DNA of 64,000 bases from Phlebotomus papatasi (GCF_024763615.1 NC_077223.1:75454627-75518626); one strand, 5' to 3'. Positions 1-12,701 are shown, numbered from the stretch's first letter. The notes: generated by a model not told the origin, from the letters alone. Numbers and translations: made by a program.

Positions 1-1245
1 CTATTATTAAAAAGAAAATTTTTAAATCTTAAAAGTTAAATAACTCAAAAATTCCTTATGCAATCGGGCTGAAAATTTAGTATGTTGTAGCCGTTGATTA
101 TACCTATCAAACAAAAAAAACCTTAAGTCGATCCATAACCCCTGACCCGAGCTATAAGGGGTCAAAGTTCGAACATTGACCGGCCTCTATCTCCGGTTCT
201 AAATAACATATCGACATAAATTTTACCTTTTTGGTTTCGGCTTGATGAGCACTTTCAGATGGAAGTTCAAAAAGTCACCACAGGTGGCGCTGCGATAGCG
301 TCAAAATTCATCGAAATTCAAAATCATTTTTCTCAAAAACGGCATTGTGCAAGTTAATGAAATTTTAGTATGTTGTAGCCCAGTCTAGGACGTTTCCAAA
401 ATGGTGCGTATGTGCGCTGTGGTTTCCATAGAACCGGAGATATGAGGGGTCAAAGTTCACGAAATTCAAAAAATCATATCTCCGGTTCTATGTGACCGAT
501 TTTGATGAATGAGGGCTTAAACGAAAGATCTCACCAAATGCTACAGCTTTCTAGAATATTTGAACTTCGTGGGACCAACACCAGGGGCGCCACAGTCGAA
601 AAACCAATTTCAATATCACATAACCTCAATTATCTCGACTGTCGCTGAACCGATTTTGATGATTACTTCGACATAATTGTAGAGGACATTTGTCTCTACA
701 TTTCGTCCATACATCATTTTCCGCTCAGACTACGCTATTACTCCGATTTTGCCATTTAAGTGTGAAAAAATTGATTTTTCCCATAATAACGCTTTGAAAT
801 CACTCAGATGCCAATTTGACTGCCTCTACTCCACCAAGACACTTAAAATAGGGTTTTAAATGGAAAGTCCCACAAAAGACAACAATTCTTTGATATAGTT
901 GAAGTTCAACAAATGACTACTTGGGGCACTCTGGTCGAAAAAACGAGTTCAGAAACAAACAACCTCGCTTATCTCGGCTTCTGATTAATCGATGAGATCA
1001 AGTTCTACGGCAAAATTATAGAGAACATTCTGGTCTACATTTCACCCATATAACACTTTTCTGTCAGTTCATCCAAATCCTTGATATTTTGGTTTAAATG
1101 CAAAATTTGTACAATTTCACGAATTTGATTCAAGATAACTGAATGGCGTCTCCCAACTTCAGCTCCAAATCGAATTTGCATGCACTCCGAGTTAGCTCAC
1201 GTTAAGAATCTCACCTACATAAGCCGGTTAGGATTATCTGTCCCT
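1..1245 (+). repeat. Long interspersed repeat, copy 1 (left end cut by window edge)
   Basis: The stretch matches 58403-59650 almost base for base and 13825-14812 in its right part, in the same orientation. It ends with the shared wording GCCGGTTAGGATTATCTGTC before unique sequence resumes. No ORF of note is present. Inside it, phrases such as ATCTCCGGTTCTA and CCGATTTTGATGA recur in diverged form, with a box close to GGGGCGC at about 290-340 bp intervals. It is a transposon-like interspersed repeat of unknown class, non-autonomous as far as can be seen. Confidence 0.85.
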
Positions 1246-1689
1246 TTTTATTTGTATTAAAACACATATTTAATTTTAAAAAACTAGATTTTACTAGACA
1301 TTATTATTGTTTCTTTATTCCTGATTGTAAATATTTCATATCATTAGAGCGTAAAGTGATTATCCTAATTGTGTATGTCTAAACAATTTTCGGTACACTT
1401 GTTTCAAATTTAATTAAAATAAATATGAAATATAAATAACTCTATTTTGCTTCCTCACCCTGAAGGGATCATATTTCGGTAAAATTTTAAAAATCTGAAG
1501 TTTCAAAACCTTTGAGTCCGTCTAAATCGTCTATTGATTTCAGGAGATACAGGTCAAACGGTTAATGATAGAGACTTGGAGCCCAAAAGAAACTTCCTGC
1601 TAAAAGGCAACCAACATTTCGCCCATATTAGAAAATGATCTTGAATCATTACTTATGACGGATTTTTAATGTCTTTAATTGTTTACATA
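1246..1689. other. AT-rich spacer, nothing recognised
   Basis: Apparently unique AT-rich sequence with no convincing ORF, splice-flanked exon or inverted repeat. Confidence 0.5.
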
Positions 1690-2160
1690 TGGGTCAAAAA
1701 ATTAAAAAAAAACATATTTTCTTTACAGTATTTTTTCTTTCATCAAAAAAATTATTTAACTCGAGCTCTTAAGCATTCATAGTATTTAAACTCTATTTTT
1801 TGAAATTTTGATTTCAAAATTTAAAAAATTCATCCGCTGGGACCTGATTTTTGGAGACAGTTGTTTATTTTACTTTGATAACAACATTTTTTACAAGACC
1901 AGAACTGGTGAAAAATACACCGAAAATTGTAATTTCTTCTTGCTTAAAAATGTCCCAAAAATTCAAATTTATCTTCTTTTTCAAAAATTACCCGTTCAAG
2001 TATAAGTTTAACTCATCCACTAATAGGAAATATTTGGGTTATAGATGTCAGATAAATACTCTGAATAACCTAGTCCACCGAAAAGCAAGTTTTTTTTCAC
2101 AAAAAATTTCGAAAATCAAGTCGTACTGGCAGATTTTCTTTTAAATTTTTAAATTAAAAT
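1690..2160 (+). repeat. Diverged dispersed repeat, copy 1
   Basis: It resembles 7230-7680 in the same orientation. Shared blocks include a CTTAAGCAT stretch, a CCTGATTTTT stretch, and TTTAACTCATC followed by GGAARTATTT and a GTCAGA block. Identity is patchy, so both copies are old. Short plus-strand ORFs here are not supported by the second copy and are treated as chance. Confidence 0.55.
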
Positions 2161-3302
2161 TTCAAAAAATATATTTCAAAAAATTTTGTAGTTTTAAATG
2201 CTTAAGAGATGTAATTAAATAATTTTTTTTATATTCTAATAATAATAATAATTAGAGAAAATAATATGTTTTTTTGGTCTATTTGAGTCATGTAATCCCT
2301 TAAAAGACTTAAGCGGTCTTCAGACTAAAGCTTTAATCCAGTTCCCGAAGGTTTCAAAATCATAAATAGTGAGCAATTTTATTGCTTTTCGAGAACTTAA
2401 TAGGTCATTTATCTTTAATAATCCAATTCAAAGTTAAATTTTGCCAATAAATCGTGATTGATAAGAAATTAGAGCAGTTAAACCATATGGCTAAGCCTTA
2501 GGTCTGAAGCCCGTATGAGGAGAGCGTATTTATCAAAGCATTGCGAATATCTTGAGTTCATTAGAAAGGCTTTGAATTCTTGATAAGTCTGAACTGATTC
2601 GAATCGGTTATGAACCGATAACAAACTGCTTATAATCCGATAATAAATTTTTATCAGAAATTCAATTGCATTACTCTTAAGCTTTGAACTATCTTGAGTA
2701 ATTAATATTTTTTTTTTAAATTCAATAATTGAATTTTTCACATGAACTGTAGTGCTAAACAACTCAAAATTAGGATGTTCCTAAATGTTCTTAGATTTTT
2801 AATGAATGAATAATGACTAGATTTAGCAAACTTTTTAAATACAATTTTAACTATTTTTCCATTTTATTATTAAATAGTTATTTACATATATACTAAATAA
2901 ATGCATTTATTTACTGGATCTTAACTGAATTTTAATTTAAGTTATTGATTCCTAAATAAATATCAATCAAATTATCTGGATACGGTCATTTAATTATTTA
3001 AATTTAATTATTTTTAAATTTAATTAGGTTTTCATCCAAAATTCAATTGATTTTTTAAAATATATTGTTAAAATATCGTCCTTTTAGCAATAAAATCCAT
3101 TTATTTCGGAAATATTCATGCAAATTCCTACATATTCCATTGAAAATTTCCCTCCTTTTGTCACTACCTCATCCTCTGAATGGCGTTACACACAAAATCC
3201 GGAATCATCAGTGAGAAATTGTCATAGTTTTGCAAGGATATGGGGGTGATCTCTGGGAAACGAGGGGGTTAAGAGACTCTCCTCATCCTTTCACTGTCGC
3301 AG
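2161..3302. other. Non-coding AT-rich stretch with an (AAT)n run
   Basis: Contains a short (AAT)n microsatellite near 2238-2255. From about 3160 the base composition becomes less AT-rich and less repetitive, leading into the candidate micro-exon at 3303. No other gene signal was seen. Confidence 0.5.
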
Positions 3303-3340
3303 GAGCATCAGGAGGATGTCTACGACGTGCTGATTCCAAG
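3303..3340 (+). CDS. Candidate 38-nt internal micro-exon of an unidentified plus-strand gene
   Basis: A pyrimidine-rich tract ending in CGCAG precedes the block and AAG|GTAAAT follows it, so it has a good acceptor and donor on the plus strand. Read from the first base it gives EHQEDVYDVLIP plus two bases of a further codon. The third positions are mostly G or C, unlike the AT-rich surroundings. I do not recognise the protein. It could belong to the adenylate cyclase gene, whose visible exon is 41 kb downstream on the same strand, or to another gene. With one short block, chance cannot be excluded. Confidence 0.4.
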
Positions 3341-5758
3341 GTAAATCGCATTGGATCTGCATTTATTTGAATATTTCAGTCCGCTAGGGGTGGCTTTTTT
3401 TTCCAAGCCACCCATCCCCAACCTTCACCAGGCAATGTTACTGAAAGAGGGGACTGTAAAAGTCTTAGGGATTTAGACGGAAAACTTCGCGCAATGCTGC
3501 TCAATGGAGTGAAAGGAAAAATCACTTTATTTGTCAGCAGGTGTTTCGATATCTTATCTCCTCCCCTTATCGTCCTGGGTGATTGATTTCCCTTCTCAAC
3601 CTGGACAATACCCTTAACTCCTTCCAATTGTTCAGGATTTTCACGAAAAGAGTTTTACAGAAATTTATTTTCCTGAATAAAGTCCCCATGGTGGATTTTA
3701 GTAGCTAATTATTTTATTTTATGTGGTTTTTCTCGCTTCTTTTGTGTTGCAAATTTCCATTCATGGTAGGAATTCCTCATGCTCACTAATTTGGTCAGAT
3801 TTTACTACCTAACCCCCTCCCATGAACGCTCTCTTTGGGGATTGTTTTGGGGCTGAAAATGTCGTTTTGGGACACTGTAGCGTGCACTGTGTTCATTTTC
3901 CAGGCTCTGCCTCTTGTTATTCCTATGGAAATTTTCTTTCTCAGTGCATAATATCTACAGAAGCAGCAAAAGAGTTTCTGGTGAATTGTAGGAAGAACAA
4001 ACAATTGGGGTTTGGAACTTATTTACCCAAAATTTTCATGAAAGTTTTCTGTGAGACGGAAAATGTGAAATTGCAAAAGGAAAATAGTTTTTGAAAAAAG
4101 GTTAGAAAATTGACTATTCAAATATATTTCACATAAAAGAATCATTATTCCTTTGAAATGCCTTAATTTTAATCTAAAACCTATTTTTTAAATTTATTTT
4201 AAAAATTTCATTACCCAAACTAACGGTGTTATAGATAGAATATTAAAAAATATGAATAGATTACCTAGTCTCTCTTGTAAAAATTTAGATAAAATAATTC
4301 AATTATTTAAATTCCAAATCTCAAAAGTTTGAAAATTTACATAATTTTTAAATCGAATTTCCTTAGAAGAAAATGTGAGGTTAGGTTGAACATAACCTCA
4401 AAAACCCATCTTGCATGTATGTTCAAAACTTTCTCATTAAATACAAATAATAATGAAAATTTTAAAACTCGAAAAACTAGCTAGATTTTTCTACTTATTA
4501 AAATAAAAGACTTGCTTCCAAGTTATATTAAATTCTAACCTAATAAATTAATTAATTGGTAAGATTTGATTTATCCTGAAACGAGTTTGAAATCCTAAAG
4601 TATGTATGTTTGTTTTCATTTCCGACAGTTTTGTAATAATAAACTAAAATAAAAACTTTTAAAAAACAGTCATTTGAAAAAACTATAAATATATGTTACT
4701 ATAAATTTAAGGTGCCTAAAATATAATATCCCTTAAATATTGAGGTTAAATTTTAATGTTATTTAAAATTTTTAAGATCGAAATAGTGATAAGTACTCAA
4801 ATAATTATGAATTCTAAACTTGATTATAAAATTAAAGAAATGAAATAAAAAAAATTAATATTGGTAACCACAATATAAATTTTATTGGTCTCATTTTTAT
4901 TGGTTATGTCAAACCTAACCTCAGCATTTTTTTAATGAGACCCAACTAAAGGAATCCTTAAATTTTTAATTATATTCGATTAATTCTTGTTCAATTAATA
5001 AAGATCTTCAACAAAAACAATTAAAAAAGTTTTTCCCAAAATTTCAAGACTTTTCCTGCCATTTTCCAACCTTAGAAATATCAGTGAGACCTAATTGAAA
5101 AAAAAAAATTGTAATGGAAAAAAGTGTTCTGGGTAGTAGTGAATGAATGTAAGAGAAAATGCTCAAAAGTGATTTGTTGGGAGAAACGTAAAAAAGGCTG
5201 GATGCTTTTCTTTTTTTTCTGCCTCCATTTTGCCAGTGAGAAAAGATTTATTTCACTTGACGAAGGGTTATTTCGAAATTTATTGCCTTCTAACTACTTT
5301 TTTTCGAATAAAAGGAACCATATAACCACACGAAATAATTCAAACAATGGGAAAATACCGGTACAAGTCCTCATGAAAATTGAACATATTTCCCACCACT
5401 TTTTTCTTGCCTCATCCACTTTGACAAACACTTTTCCGCAGTGTTTTGGACGGGAAAAGTACTTTCGAGTGTGTAATTTTGTGAGAAAATTAGGAAAGAA
5501 GTTTTTGCAGTTTCGACTAAATGTGGAAAATCTCACATTTTCACCACATATGTTTCCCTATCTTGTCACTGAAGGAAATTTATGGAAGTTCTGGCGGTTT
5601 CCAAAAAGTTTTTAGCAAGCAGCTTAACTGAAAAACGCTCTCAAGTTTATTTTCCATCTTTATAGTAATCTTATTTAATAGAAAATTGGCATAAACTGCA
5701 TTTAAAATTTGATATAAGTCTTGGAAATTAAAAGGCGCACCGAGTTTGGTAATTAACG
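3341..5758. other. Probable intronic or intergenic DNA, no gene recognised
   Basis: Starts with a less AT-rich portion (3341-4090), including GC-richer pieces near 3400-3620 and 3800-3960, then becomes very AT-rich. ORFs of 70-163 codons occur here (for example 5124-5615 plus) but show no family motif, and their composition follows the surrounding DNA. Short AGGTTAGGTT and AACCTAACCTCA words at 4378-4400 and 4912-4922 are isolated and do not form a telomeric array. Confidence 0.5.
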
Positions 5759-6192
5759 TAGGGTAAGTCTGCCAAATTTCGGCACAGTTGCATGCAAGCG
5801 ACAAAGTCTCAAGTTTGAAATGTAATGTTTTTAATAAAAAATGAATATTTTTGTTACTCTTTTATAAGGAATGTTGCTTGGAACCTTGCAGACAATTTAT
5901 CATCTTTATTTTCTCTAAAATCATTCTTAATACATTTTAAAATGAATAAAAATGTAGACATAGCATTGGTGGCCTATTGCGACCACCTTCATTCTCATAG
6001 TTCCTTACCCTTCCAGAATTCCTTAAATATCTTTTTCAGATCATCATCTTGCTCGTCGAAGCGACATTTTTTGTTATTTTTTTGCATTGTACAAATTCAA
6101 AAGTATGCAAATACTAAAAATTCATGGAAATTCGAGGAACAAAAAAGGTGACCGAAATTGCAAGCTGGCCGGAATTTGGCACACTTACCCTA
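5759..6192. repeat. MITE with TAGGGTAAG ends
   Basis: The left end reads TAGGGTAAGTCTGCCAAATT and the right end is its reverse complement with few changes (AATTTGGCACACTTACCCTA). The terminal inverted repeats are about 30 bp and the element is 434 bp. No transposase reading frame is present, so it is a non-autonomous DNA transposon. TA at both ends could be part of the element or a TA target duplication. Confidence 0.75.
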
Positions 6193-6279
6193 TTCACTTA
6201 ACTTTAAGACTGTTTGAAGCTTGAAGCCCTTTAATTTATCTTAAGAATACCTAATTGATACATAAAAAACAATATATAT

Positions 6280-6335
6280 AAGGTAAAGTACCCTTACTCG
6301 ACCGGGTTCCTCTATTCGACCGGTGGGTCAATTTT
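6280..6335. repeat. Partial end of the CGACCGG MITE family
   Basis: AAGGTAAAGTACCC followed by two CGACCGG words matches the ends of the complete copy at 36330-36571 and the half copy at 47411-47515. Only one end is recognisable here. Confidence 0.65.
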
Positions 6336-7229
6336 TGAATATTTGATAAATATCGCTTTTCTGCTCTTCGAAAATATTTGAAAAATTATCATTTCAGACT
6401 TGAGATAATTCTTGCATTTCCTAAATTTTTTTTTGGAAAAATAAACAGATTTTAGTTGCCGTAGAAATCGTTTTAGATGGTAATAATCTTCAATTACCAT
6501 TTTTTTATTAACCAAATTCAAGATTTTAATATCAAATTATTTTTTTTTTCACAGGAATCATTTCAATAATTTCAAGTTACTATCTAAAATTTGTTTTTAG
6601 TTTATAAATTTAGCCTACGTAAAATATTTATGAATTATAAAATTTTGGCTGCAGAAAATTGAGCATAATTATGTAATATTACGTGATCTGTTATACGATG
6701 AATCCTGAAATTCACGCAAATTTTCCATTTATTATTAATTATATTTAATCATTGGACTATACAGATTAAAATATTTCAATAAAAATCAAAAAAATCAAGG
6801 TTTTACTTTCAAAAAAGCTTTCACTTCACTTCTTTTCGATTTTAATTCCTTTCCAATTACGTAGGATCTATTCCTCAATTTATATCTATTATTACTAACA
6901 AGGCTTTCAAGTGCAGGATCCTGAGATCAAGCAATTCCGAAATGTCGGATATTTTAAAGAGTGGGATCAAACCCGACAATAAAATATTAAATAAAAAGGA
7001 ATTCTAATCGATCCTGGGATTCAGAAATACTTACAGTTTTATCGGGATCTCGTCTGGAGTTTTCAAGGCTCCAGGAATCTCAAAGCCCAGATATTTCCAG
7101 AACTTCGTAGTTGTAAATAGCTTAAAATATATATAATAGTATTAAGAATTTTGTAACTAATTTTAAGAAAATCTACGACAACTTTAATATAATCCTTTAC
7201 TGATTTTCAAAAAATAAAAATATACTCTT
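6336..7229. other. AT-rich spacer, nothing recognised
   Basis: No supported gene or clear inverted repeat. A poly-T run near 6540 and general AT-richness only. Confidence 0.45.
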
Positions 7230-7680
7230 ATGAGATTACTTGGGCAAAAAAGACTGAAAAACCATGTTTTCTTCTTTTTTTTTTTCAATGTAATAATTTT
7301 TTATTTTAATTTAAGTTCTTAAGCATACGAAAGTACAACGCTTAAACAACATTTTCTGAAATTTTCATTTAAAAATCTTAAAAATTCAATCATTGATACC
7401 TGATTTTTAAATGAAATTTGGATTTTGGCAGAATTTCATGCAAAAAAGTCAATTTTCATCGTATTTTGCACCACGTTTCGTCTTGTAAAATAAGTTGTGA
7501 TCAAAGTAAAAAACATTACCATTCGAGTACGATTTAACTCATCTGCTAACAGGAAGTATTTAGTTTTTGGATTTTGGACGTCAGACGAATATATAGGGTC
7601 GGAGGAACATCTGTTCGACAGGAAACCCCTATTGACACTTTCGTCAAAATTTTGAAATTTATTTAATGTATTCAATAAAA
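7230..7680 (+). repeat. Diverged dispersed repeat, copy 2
   Basis: Direct-orientation relative of 1690-2160 (see that entry). The minus-strand ORF at 7436-7675 lies inside it and is not preserved in the other copy. Confidence 0.55.
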
Positions 7681-7764
7681 TCTGAGTAATATAACATTTT
7701 TTTCATTAATCTGCGGTTTTCGATAAGGATGAATGTTTGAATTTAGTATTCCAAATGAAACAGA

Positions 7765-7828
7765 GTAGGGTGTTAATAAGTCCTGACAGGACTTTTTAAA
7801 GCGTCAATAGGTGTTCTATTCACCCTAC
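7765..7828. repeat. Short imperfect hairpin with GTAGGGTG ends
   Basis: GTAGGGTG at the left pairs with CACCCTAC at the right across 64 bp, with further imperfect pairing inside. It resembles a very small MITE or a deletion remnant of the TAGGGTAA group. Confidence 0.5.
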
Positions 7829-7996
7829 TTAGATTAGATCGTATTTTGCTATTTATAAAAGTTTGAATGTGCTTTTATAAGCTTGATACATGGGTGCCAC
7901 ATTCTTTCACTGAAAGAAATAAACGGAACTTAAGAAAAAGTGAAGATAAGTCTGAAGTGCTGAATTAGTTGTTGCACTCGTACTTTTGGACTATTA

Positions 7997-8909
7997 TAGG
8001 GTAAATTAGGCTAATTCAAAACCTGCTTCAAATGGAAATTTTTTGCTACTCCAAATGGAAACGTCATTGTTTTCATGATAATTACAATACTAAATTATTA
8101 TATTTATATATTTTCTTTACCTCAGTTTCATTATTTAGCTAAATTTGCTCCAAATAAAGCGAAAATCCATTCATATTCACAAATTTTAATTTGGTTATTC
8201 CCCAGAAATATTAAAAGTGTATCTTTTCACCATCGTATTTTTCATCGAGCCAATCATTCATCGATGATTGGCCATGTTTTCCAATGAAAAACACAATAAA
8301 GTGATTGTTGTTTATTCGCTTTGTTCAACATTTATGTCATATTTCCTAGCTAAATTTAGTTAAATTTAGTTAAATTTAGCTAAAGTTAAATTAAGTGTTA
8401 ATCTTTATTGTTAACGGTACGTGAAGTATTCAAATGAAATAATTATCTATTTCGTGAACAAAAAGGATTTTTCTGAAGTGTCTGCAAATGCTTCAATAGG
8501 AAACTCCGGAAATATGATATTTTGGAGAGATTTTCTTATTGTTTCAGATGGGAAAGGAGAAAAGACCAGTAATTAAAACAAATCCTGCACTTAGGAGCAA
8601 CTCAACAAGGTTTTGGAAGCTTTTCGTCGCGGTTTCACTTATACACTGTTTGTCTCCAATTAGAAACTTTCCCTTGTCTCCATTTAGATTAATATGTTTC
8701 CAATAGAAGCAATTTGTACTTTCGTATTTTTTTATATTGAAGAAGTTTTCAAATTATATCTAAAGAATTTTCACTAAACAGTAACATTCTAGAAGAGTCA
8801 AGAAGGAAATTTATGTAATTGTCTTCAGAAAAAATTGAACTTAATGTGTTGAATATTTTGTCAAAGTTAAAGCGTCTGCAAATGGTTTTGAATTTGGACA
8901 TTTACCCTA
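7997..8909 (+). repeat. 0.9-kb non-autonomous DNA transposon, complete copy
   Basis: The ends are TAGGGTAAAT...AATTCAAAACC and GGTTTTGAATT...ATTTACCCTA, an inverted repeat of about 27 bp. The whole body recurs in the opposite orientation at 19240-20264, which confirms a mobile unit. There is no transposase-like ORF; the plus ORF at 8075-8287 is short and unrecognised. An internal AGCTAAATTTAGTTAAATTT stretch near 8348-8385 is a small tandem repeat. Confidence 0.8.
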
Positions 8910-9043
8910 GGCTTTCCAGCACAGTTTCAATAATTACAAATGACAATACATTTTTTATTACATACTCTATTTTCTAAAAGTAGCTTCACTGGTGTCTTAG
9001 AAAAATTCAAAATATGTTGATACCCCTTCGTAAAACGGAGATA

Positions 9044-10876
9044 CAACGTCCGCTCTCTAATCCGGATCGGTGTAATCCAGACGAGTTTTCGACGGTTACA
9101 TTTAAAATAATTCTGACGTCATGTATGCATGTGTGTTCATCAATGAAAATGAATTACACTATGCAACACTGTTTTGCTAACGGAGATCTCACATGGTACG
9201 TTTGATAGAGTCAAGTCCCCTGATTAATAATCTAGTCTAGGTTTTGCTCCAACACGTATCATTTTTTTTATTAATACTTTTATATTTTTTCTGCTTTGCC
9301 TTACATTATCCGTTATATCTCAGGTTCTAGTGAACAGAACTTAAAAAGTGTGGGTCCGTTAGAAAGCTCATTAGCTGTGCTTCAATTTTGATAATAACAA
9401 AAGACTTTGTAAAACCACTCCTTCAGGGTGTAAAATTGGAGTTTCTCTAAGAATTACCAAAAAAATGGTCCTAAAGTGAGGTTTTAAAAATTTGTATAAA
9501 ATAAACTAAACAAAATATTAAAAATTCATTGACACCAGGCGATAGGCACCACTTAGGACTATAATTTTGCTCATCTAAGATATCCCGCTCCGATCACTCT
9601 AAATGCCTCATTTGTTGGTTTTTGTCATTTTCCAAAAATATAAAGGACCTATTTTAGAGCAAATTTCCTAAACATTTCTGAGAAAATATCTTTTAAAACT
9701 TATGTGAAACATACATAAATGTGGAGATTCTTCTTTAAATCGACGGGGGACCATCAACATGATTTTCATTAACATCACTAATCAACATTCAACCGCGAGA
9801 AGAAACCCCTAAACTCCTTTTAGAATGCTTCTTTATGATAGGTAGAAAACGCGTAAGCGATCATTTAGCAAATATATTTCAATGACTTTAGATCATACTT
9901 TCATTTAAAATTAGCCTTTACTAGAAATAGTATTAGATGGATGGATGGTTATTTCCAAAAACAATATTGAATTACTTAAAGGAAAATTGGGAGCTTTTTA
10001 ACGAGAGTTGATTGGGAATGTAAATGAAAATCATGTTGATGATTTCCCGATCGATTTAAAAAAGAACCTCAACATTTATATATGTTTCACAATAGTTTTA
10101 AAAGATATTTTCTCAGAAATCTTCAAGAAATTTGCTCTGAAATAGGTACTTTGTATTTTTGGAAAATGACAAAAACCAACAAATGAGGCATTTAGAGTGA
10201 TCGGAGCGGGATGTCTTAGATGAGCAAAATTATAGTCCTAAGTGGTGCCTATCGCCTGGTGTCAATGAATTTTTAGTATTTTGTTTAGTTTATTTTATAC
10301 AAATTTTTAAAACCTCACTTTAAGACTATTTTTTTTTGGTAATTCTTAGAGAAATTCCAATTTTACACCCTGAAGGAGTGGTTTTACAAAGTCTTTTGTT
10401 ATTATCAAAATTGAAGCACAGCTAATGAGCTTTCTAACGGACCCACACTTTTTAAGTTCTGTTCACTAGAACCTGAGATATAGCGGATAATGTAAGGCAA
10501 AGCAGAAAAAATATAAAAGTATTAATAAAAAAAATGTTACGTGTTGGATCAAAACTAAGACCAGATTCTTAATCAGGGAACTTTACTCTATCAAACGTAC
10601 CATGTGAGATCTCGGTTAGCGAAAAAAGTTGTGAATTTGTTGCATAGTGTTATCTTGTGATGTTTTAAATAAAGTTTAATAAATGAAGTATGATAGCATA
10701 GAATTCTCGAATTATGTCTTTTTAATCTTCTTTAAAACTTTCATACTAATTATTTAAAAATAATCTTGTATTATATTTTCAAGACGTTGAACAAATTCAA
10801 AATTTAATCCGGATAAAGAAGCGGACATCTGTCATATTGTCTCCCAATCATCCGGATTACAAAGCGGGCACTGTTG
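9044..10876. repeat. 1.8-kb fold-back element with long, nearly matching arms
   Basis: The left arm (about 9044-9800) and right arm (about 9985-10876) are reverse complements over hundreds of bases, with only scattered differences in the central part. The inner spacer is under 200 bp. The outermost ends resemble each other (CCGCTCTCTAATCCGGAT against ATCCGGATTACAAAGCGGG) and TACAA is found at both outer edges, which suggests a short target duplication or element end. No coding potential is visible. A pogo-like origin is possible from the CAGTGCCCGC end but is not established. Confidence 0.85.
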
Positions 10877-10889
10877 TAATAATAATAAT

Positions 10890-10965
10890 AATGTACAGCA
10901 TTTCTGCCGTTTGGCTTCGGAGGCTGGTCAACAACGCTAAGACGGCGGCAGACGCATGGTAAGGG
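10890..10965 (+). repeat. Fragment of a short retroelement-like repeat
   Basis: The words CTGCCGT, GGAGGCTGGTCAACAACGCT and AAGACGGCGGCAGACGC correspond to 45887-45945 (CCACCGT, GGAGGTTGGTCACCAACGCT, AAGCCGACGGTGGACGC). Both copies are followed by AT-rich simple sequence, as expected for the 3' tail of a SINE or non-LTR element. Confidence 0.5.
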
Positions 10966-12695
10966 GGGAAATGTAGAGCTTGAATAAATTTATTATTATA
11001 TTATTATAATAAAATATTGAAAGTATGCAAGAATATCTGGCGCTAGAAATTCAAAATAAAAGGAAAATGTTAAAAAATGTTTTAAAATGTTTTAAAATGA
11101 ATTTTGTGAGATTTTTTAAAAAGTTTCCTAATTAAATAAATTATTGATTTGTAAGTATAAGAAGTGCATGAAGTGCAAGAAGTGTTGGAAGTATTGCTAC
11201 ATTTTCAAAAGTGTTGCGAATTTTTGGAAGTGCGAAAGCCTCTTCTATACAAATTGTGAAAGTGTCTGGAAGTGGTGTACACATTTTCACCCAAATATCT
11301 CCCCCTTGCCCACATCATTCGAAAATGTACAATTTTTACTTTTTTATATTTTTTGCTATTTTATATAAACAATTATGCCTTTTCCAATAATTTTCGATAA
11401 GATTGTAATTCTTAATAAAATAAAGAATTATATATATTATTTTCAGCAAAGAAAAAAATAATTTGGTAAGTCAGTAACGTGTTTGAAAGTTGAAAGTGCT
11501 AAAAGTCAGTCCAAAATGTAGCACATTAACCCTAATTGATAAATTATTTATTTATTTTACTCACATTAAAATTCGCAAAATTTTCCTTACCTCTTCATGA
11601 TTTATTTTTTAAATACTTTCTAAAATTCGGTATTATTAAAGGAGTTTAAACGTGTAATAGATTAATAGAGTGTTATAATATTTCTAATGGAAAAATTCTT
11701 GAATAGTTGCAAATGAAATTAAAAGTTTTAAAATTAATTAAAATTTAAATTCTTAAAGAAAAGTACTCTGCAAACCATGTAATGTACTATTATTATTATT
11801 TTCTTAAATCATATAAAAGACCAAAAAATGTAGAATAACAAAATCCAAACAGGCAGAGAAAAGCACAAAGAGATAGTTCTATGGACGAGTCTTTTGATAT
11901 CTTTACCACAAAATAATAAATAGCTTTTGAAGAAAAAAAAAACTCCCTTTTTCAGTTCATTTCTCCCAGCTAGAAAAATATTTTTTCTGCACGGGAAAAA
12001 CCCTCCTGCGAGAACTTTAAGAAATGAATATTGACCGCAATAAAATGTTATTATTCCTTCTCAGCGGGATATTTCTGGTTTGGAGAAATAAATTATTGGC
12101 TATTGAGGGGGTGGCTTGAAAACTACCCCAATATTTGAAGCTCCCTGCAAATGGACTCTACGACGAAGGATGGACATTGAAGAATTTTTATGTGGCTGTT
12201 TTCTCTCCCCCAAAAGCGATTTGGTAGCATTTTTATCAAATTTTTATTGTTCTCCTGTGTCTGTTTCTCAGTTTTTCAATTTCTTGGAGTATGTTTTGCA
12301 GCCGGGAAAGCCATTGTGTCTCATCTGGGGGTCATTCTAGCCGGATATTGACTCTGAAGACTCTGAAAGGCAATGGAACGAGGAAAGGAATATATTCTTG
12401 AAACTTTTATTCTCTTCCGGATAAATTCGATTCAGTTTCCAAGTGTGTCTTGACTTGAGAACAGTTTTTGGCAAAACTCTCCAAAGATTTTAACAATATT
12501 CCTATCGTCTCGAACGTTATGGTTTATGCCCTCGCTAAAAGTGCCCATAGAAACAGAAAAGCGGAGACAATTCAAACTTCAAACCATTCAAAGAGTAACA
12601 GAAATTTTGTAGAGATTCCTTTTTTTTTGAATTAAACAGCTTTTTGTGAGAGTAGCAAAAATGTTTTCTTTTTTTAATAAAATCATTTTAAAATG
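10966..12695. other. Spacer downstream of sestrin, no gene recognised
   Basis: AT-rich to about 11990, then less AT-rich and apparently single-copy from 12000 to 12500. Short plus-strand ORFs (11144-11368, 12116-12340) carry no recognisable motif. The 11144 ORF is built on a repeated AAGTGY-like word and looks like simple-sequence expansion. Confidence 0.45.
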
Positions 12696-12701
12696 TTTAT
12701 T
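12696..12701 (-). promoter_or_regulatory. Sesn: Candidate polyadenylation signal for sestrin
   Basis: On the minus strand this reads AATAAA, about 465 nt after the sestrin stop codon. It is followed by a T-rich stretch on that strand. It is the first exact AATAAA that I noticed downstream of the stop. Transcript data are needed to confirm the end. Confidence 0.35.

Noticed and set aside
4378..4400. AGGTTAGGTT words like the insect telomere repeat TTAGG
   Set aside because: Only two units, followed by an inverse AACATAACCT; no array.
5124..5615. 163-codon plus ORF
   Set aside because: No family motif, composition like the flanks, and an overlapping opposite-strand ORF; not enough for a gene call.
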